Source: an uncultured Gemmatimonadota bacterium
Lineage (GTDB): Bacteria; Gemmatimonadota; Gemmatimonadetes; Gemmatimonadales; Gemmatimonadaceae
DNA length: 10,215 nt
Assembly (NCBI GenBank): GCA_946480295.1
Contig: CAMLIT010000137.1
Span: 1 to 10,215 of the forward strand
Reading direction: 5' to 3'
The translations under genes and the position numbers were made by a program. This document shows, one piece after another, positions 7,668-10,215 of the stretch. Numbering within the stretch: the stretch's first letter is position 1; every line of letters begins with the position of its first letter. The notes beneath the pieces were generated by a model. The model did no database searches. It was not told the origin of the DNA and worked only from the letters and a program-made list of their open reading frames with translations.

Positions 7668-8564
7668 ATGATACTGCCTGTGCACCTGCCGCAGGTACTC
7701 GCGGTCCACATGCGTGTAGATCTGCGTCGTCGAGATGTCGGCGTGGCCGAGCATCTCCTGCACGGCGCGGAGGTCGGCGCCGCCCTCGAGGAGGTGCGTG
7801 GCGAAGGAGTGACGCAACGTGTGAGGCGAGACGTGCTTCGTGATCCCCGCCTTGTCCACGTAGCGGCGGAGGATCTTCCACGCGCCCATGCGCGTGAGCG
7901 GCCGCCCGCGCGCGTTGAGGAAGAGGACCCCCTTCCCTTCGCCCTTCTCGAGCTTCGGGCGCAGCTCCCGGAGATAGATCGCCACGGCCGCGATCGCGCT
8001 GCGGCCGATCGGCACCAGCCGCTCCTTGCTCCCCTTGCCGAAGACGCGGACGAGGCGGTCCTCGAAGAGCACGTCGCGGACGCCGAGGGTGATCCACTCG
8101 GAGACCCGGAGGCCCGCGCCGTACGCGAGCTCGAGCATCGCGCGATCGCGGAAGACGAGCGGCTCGTCGAGGCTCGGCGCGGCGAGGAGCTTCTCCACCT
8201 CCTCCACCGTGAGCACCTCGGGGAGGGTGCGCCACCGCTTCGGCGTCTCCATCCGCTCGCTGGGGTCGGAGACGAGATGCCCGTCGGCGAGGAGGAACCT
8301 GAAGTAGGTGCGAGCCGCCGAGACGTTGCGGCGGATGGACGCGGGAGATAGCCCGAGGTCCTTCAGGTGGTACACGAACTCGCGGAGGAGCCGGCTCGTG
8401 ATGTCGAGCGGCGCGGCCGCGCCTCGCGACGCCGCGTAGGCGACGAGCCGCTCGACGTCGCGGGCGTACGCCTCGCGCGTGCGCGGAGAGGCTCCCTGCT
8501 CGAGGAGCAGGAAGTCGCCGAACCTGTCGAGGAAGAACGCGTGCCCGACCGCCTGATCCGTCAT
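7656..8564 (-). CDS. xerD: site-specific tyrosine recombinase XerD
   Basis: XerD acts with XerC at dif to resolve chromosome dimers. The 302-residue protein has the N-terminal SAM-like core-binding domain (about 8-95) and the catalytic domain with the complete tyrosine recombinase set: Arg153 (GAGLRVSEW), Lys177 (GKGSKERLVP), His248 and Arg251 (SPHTLRHSFATHLLEGGADL), His274 (MLGHADISTTQ) and nucleophile Tyr283 (IYTHV). All spacings match E. coli XerD with an offset of four or five. The ending LRQVHRQYHPRG follows the XerD rather than the XerC pattern. The ATG (8564-8562) overlaps the upstream dedA-family stop as ATGA. It is the last gene of the mqnC-ispF-dedA-xerD unit, and its stop TAG (7658-7656) sits inside a heptad repeat. 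A paralogous phage-type integrase is unlikely given the housekeeping context. Confidence 0.93.
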   Translation of the reverse strand: MTDQAVGHAFFLDRFGDFLLLEQGASPRTREAYARDVERLVAYAASRGAAAPLDITSRLLREFVYHLKDLGLSPASIRRNVSAARTYFRFLLADGHLVSDPSERMETPKRWRTLPEVLTVEEVEKLLAAPSLDEPLVFRDRAMLELAYGAGLRVSEWITLGVRDVLFEDRLVRVFGKGSKERLVPIGRSAIAAVAIYLRELRPKLEKGEGKGVLFLNARGRPLTRMGAWKILRRYVDKAGITKHVSPHTLRHSFATHLLEGGADLRAVQEMLGHADISTTQIYTHVDREYLRQVHRQYHPRG

Positions 8565-9175
8565 GTCCCGTGCTTCAGCGAGCGGTGTCTCAGCCACCAG
8601 ACGGCGACGACGACGACCAGCAACACCGCGGCCGCGACGGCGGCGATCAGGCCGTAATGCTGCAGCGTGTCCGTCAGGAGCTGCCAGTTGGCGCCGAGCC
8701 GGAACCCGACCCAGCTCACGAAGCCGTACCAGATGGCCGATGCCACGCCCATGGCGAGGAAGGCGCGCCACGCCGGGACGCGCAGGGCGCCGGCGAAGGG
8801 CGGCACCACGGCGCGCACCGCGGGCACGAAGCGGCTGAGGAAGAGCGCGCCGACGCCGTAGCGGCCGTAGGCGGCACGGAGCCGCGCCTCCGCCTGGGCG
8901 CTCTTCTCGCCGAGGAGCCGCCGCTCGAGCCGCTCCGCGCCGAATCGGCGGCCGAGCGCGTACATGACCATCGCGCCGGAGATGTTCCCGACCCATGTGG
9001 CGACGAAGGCCCAGACGGCGCTCCCGTTCCCGCGCGCGGCGAGGAAGCTGCCGACGGCGACGACCGTGTCGGCGGGGGCCGGGGGGAAGAAGTTCTCGAC
9101 GGCGGCGGCGAGGCCGAGGACGACGTAGAGGACACCGACCGGGATGGTGCCCAGCCAGTGGAGCAGCGAGCTCAC
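8561..9175 (-). CDS. DedA family inner-membrane protein
   Basis: This is a polytopic membrane protein of the DedA/SNARE-associated (VTT) family, whose members act in membrane homeostasis and undecaprenyl-phosphate or phospholipid translocation. The 204-residue product has hydrophobic segments around 10-30, 53-75, 105-130, 138-158 and 175-195. It carries the family hallmarks: VENFFPPAPADT (Glu27, Asp36) in the first re-entrant region and SRFVPAVRAVVPPFAG (Arg115, Arg121) in the second, matching the essential acidic and arginine residues and the six-residue Arg spacing known from E. coli YqjA. GNISGAMVMYALGRRFG (63-79) is also typical. The GTG start (9175-9173) overlaps the ispF stop as GTGA; the family pattern begins right there, and open frame further upstream is spurious. 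It overlaps xerD by 4 nt. The transported lipid cannot be read from sequence. Confidence 0.9.
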   Translation of the reverse strand: MSSLLHWLGTIPVGVLYVVLGLAAAVENFFPPAPADTVVAVGSFLAARGNGSAVWAFVATWVGNISGAMVMYALGRRFGAERLERRLLGEKSAQAEARLRAAYGRYGVGALFLSRFVPAVRAVVPPFAGALRVPAWRAFLAMGVASAIWYGFVSWVGFRLGANWQLLTDTLQHYGLIAAVAAAVLLVVVVAVWWLRHRSLKHGT

Positions 9176-9669
9176 TCCCGCGATGCCCCGGGCGCGACGA
9201 GCGAGGCCACCGCCATGCAGGCGATCCCCTCCCCGCGTCCGATCCAGCCCATCCCCTCGTTGGTCTTGCCCTTGATGCTGACGCCTTCGACGTCGACCTG
9301 GAGCGCGCCTGCGAGCGCCGCCCGCATGGCGTCGCGGTGCGGGGCGAGGCGCGGCGCCTCGGCGACGACGGTCACGTCCACCTGCTGCACGCGCCAGCCG
9401 AGCGCGGCGACCTGCGCGACGGCGATGGCGAGCATCTGGATGGAATCGCGTCCGCGGTTGGCGGGATCGCGGTCGGAGAACATCTGCCCGATGTCGCCGG
9501 CGCCCGCGGCTCCGAGGACGGCATCGGTGACGGCGTGCGCGATGGCGTCGCCGTCGGAGTGGCCGGCGAGGTGCTTCTCGAAGGGGATGCGGACGCCGCC
9601 GAGGACGAGGGGGCCCGGCTCGAGGAGGCGATGCGAGTCGTAGCCGATGCCGACCCGGACGACGGCCAT
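9172..9669 (-). CDS. ispF: 2-C-methyl-D-erythritol 2,4-cyclodiphosphate synthase
   Basis: IspF cyclises CDP-methylerythritol 2-phosphate to MEcPP with release of CMP in the non-mevalonate isoprenoid pathway. The 165-residue product matches the family. Zinc ligands are Asp11 and His13 (IGYDSH) and His45 (GHSDGDAIAHAVTDAVLGA), each three residues later than in E. coli. AGDIGQMFSD (57-66) and the CTP-side loop SIKGKTNEGMGWIGRGEGIA (131-150, with Thr136 and Arg145) are conserved. The ATG (9669-9667) overlaps the mqnC stop by one base (TGATG), and the 3' end overlaps the dedA-family start by four. No ispD fusion or ispD neighbour is present. Coupling to a menaquinone gene makes sense because the polyprenyl tail of menaquinone comes from this pathway. 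Confidence 0.97.
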   Translation of the reverse strand: MAVVRVGIGYDSHRLLEPGPLVLGGVRIPFEKHLAGHSDGDAIAHAVTDAVLGAAGAGDIGQMFSDRDPANRGRDSIQMLAIAVAQVAALGWRVQQVDVTVVAEAPRLAPHRDAMRAALAGALQVDVEGVSIKGKTNEGMGWIGRGEGIACMAVASLVAPGASRE

Positions 9670-10215
9670 CAGGCGGCGGCCGGCGCCGGCGCGTCGAGCG
9701 GGATGATCCGGTAGTCCTGCGTGCGGCGCGCCGCGATGAAGCCGGCATCGCGGATCAGCCGCTCGATCTCCCCGGTCGTCGTGCGGAAGGTGGTGTTCGC
9801 CGCCGAGACGACGTTCTCCTCGATCATGAGCGAGCCGAAGTCGTTGCAGCCGAAGCGGAGCGCGAGCTGGCCGACCTTCATCCCCATCGTCACCCAGCTC
9901 GCCTGGAGGTTCGGGACGTTGTCGAGGACGATGCGCGCGATGGCGACGGTGCGCAGGTACTCCACCGCGTCGGTCTTCTGCATGTGGGACATGCGCGGCG
10001 TGTTCTCCGGCTGGAGGGGCCAGCAGATGAACGCCGTGAACCCGTTGGTGCGGGCCTGCACGTCGCGGACGCGCTGGAGGTGCTCGATGCGCTCGGCGAG
10101 GGTCTCGCCGATGCCGTACATCATCGTGACCGACGTCTTCATCCCCGCCTCGTGGGCGAGCTCCATGATCTCGAGCCAGCGGTCGGCGCCGGCCTTCTTG
10201 CGCGCCACCTGGTCA
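9669..10215 (-). CDS. mqnC: cyclic dehypoxanthinyl futalosine synthase, C-terminal part (5' end outside the window)
   Basis: MqnC is a radical-SAM enzyme of the futalosine menaquinone pathway; it cyclises dehypoxanthine futalosine to the cyclic form. Only about the last 181 residues are in the window, so the CxxxCxxC cluster motif is not seen. What is visible matches the MqnC C-terminal half: the RWLEIMELAHEAGMKTSVTMMYGIGET stretch in the barrel, then RTNGFTAFICWPLQPENT, YLRTVAIARIVLDNVPNLQASWVT, GCNDFGSLMIEENVVSAA and a terminal EIERLIRDAGF. The related MqnE was considered, but the overall pattern is closer to MqnC. The reading frame is open to the window edge at 10214. The TGA stop overlaps the ispF ATG by one base. 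This implies menaquinone respiration made by the futalosine rather than the MenFDHCEB route. Confidence 0.9.
   Translation of the reverse strand, partial: DQVARKKAGADRWLEIMELAHEAGMKTSVTMMYGIGETLAERIEHLQRVRDVQARTNGFTAFICWPLQPENTPRMSHMQKTDAVEYLRTVAIARIVLDNVPNLQASWVTMGMKVGQLALRFGCNDFGSLMIEENVVSAANTTFRTTTGEIERLIRDAGFIAARRTQDYRIIPLDAPAPAAA

Noticed and set aside
7429..8235. Extended start for the trpG protein reaching into xerD
   Set aside because: The upstream part translates the heptad repeats and a shifted frame of xerD. The conserved IDNYDSFTYN motif starts four residues after the ATG at 7428.
7656..8564. XerD as an integrase marking a mobile island
   Set aside because: Length, active-site spacing, the XerD-type C terminus and operonic overlap with dedA and ispF fit the housekeeping recombinase. 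No cargo or attachment site is nearby.

Overview
This is a GC-rich bacterial segment, roughly two thirds G+C by eye, in which every supportable gene lies on the minus strand. It looks like ordinary core genome from a Gram-negative, menaquinone-using bacterium. The signs are Kdo (lipopolysaccharide sugar) genes, a secreted beta-barrel-like protein and a futalosine-pathway menaquinone gene (mqnC). Gene content, base composition and the style of the intergenic repeats suggest a member of the Gemmatimonadota or a related phylum. That placement is inference and no marker here proves it.

Read in the direction of transcription (high to low coordinates) there are three blocks. Block 1 (10215-7656) is mqnC (5' end outside the window) - ispF - dedA-family - xerD, joined by 1, 4 and 4 nt start/stop overlaps, so almost certainly one translationally coupled operon. 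Block 2 (7428-3244) is trpG/pabA - a secreted bactofilin-like/beta-barrel protein (4 nt GTGA overlap) - a HAD phosphatase - a secreted M20 carboxypeptidase G2-like peptidase. The last two are each preceded by a 44 nt gap holding a hairpin and a TAGATT hexamer exactly 7 nt before the ATG. Block 3 (3005-1) is kdsB - pyrG - kdsA, a coherent Kdo-activation unit: KdsA makes Kdo-8-phosphate, PyrG supplies CTP, and KdsB makes CMP-Kdo for lipid A/LPS assembly.

The two longer gaps, about 240 bp before kdsB and about 230 bp between xerD and trpG, are not plain spacer. Both are built largely from degenerate 7-bp tandem units, with G-rich arrays and inverted arms. In the second gap the array runs into the last codons of xerD. 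These heptad elements are the most unusual feature of the window.

The first 119 bases are C-homopolymer-rich (G-rich in the kdsA sense) and disrupt an otherwise well-conserved kdsA. They look more like an assembly or sequencing artefact at a contig edge than biology. I found no tRNA, rRNA, CRISPR, transposase, phage, toxin or defence genes, and no convincing undescribed multi-gene system.
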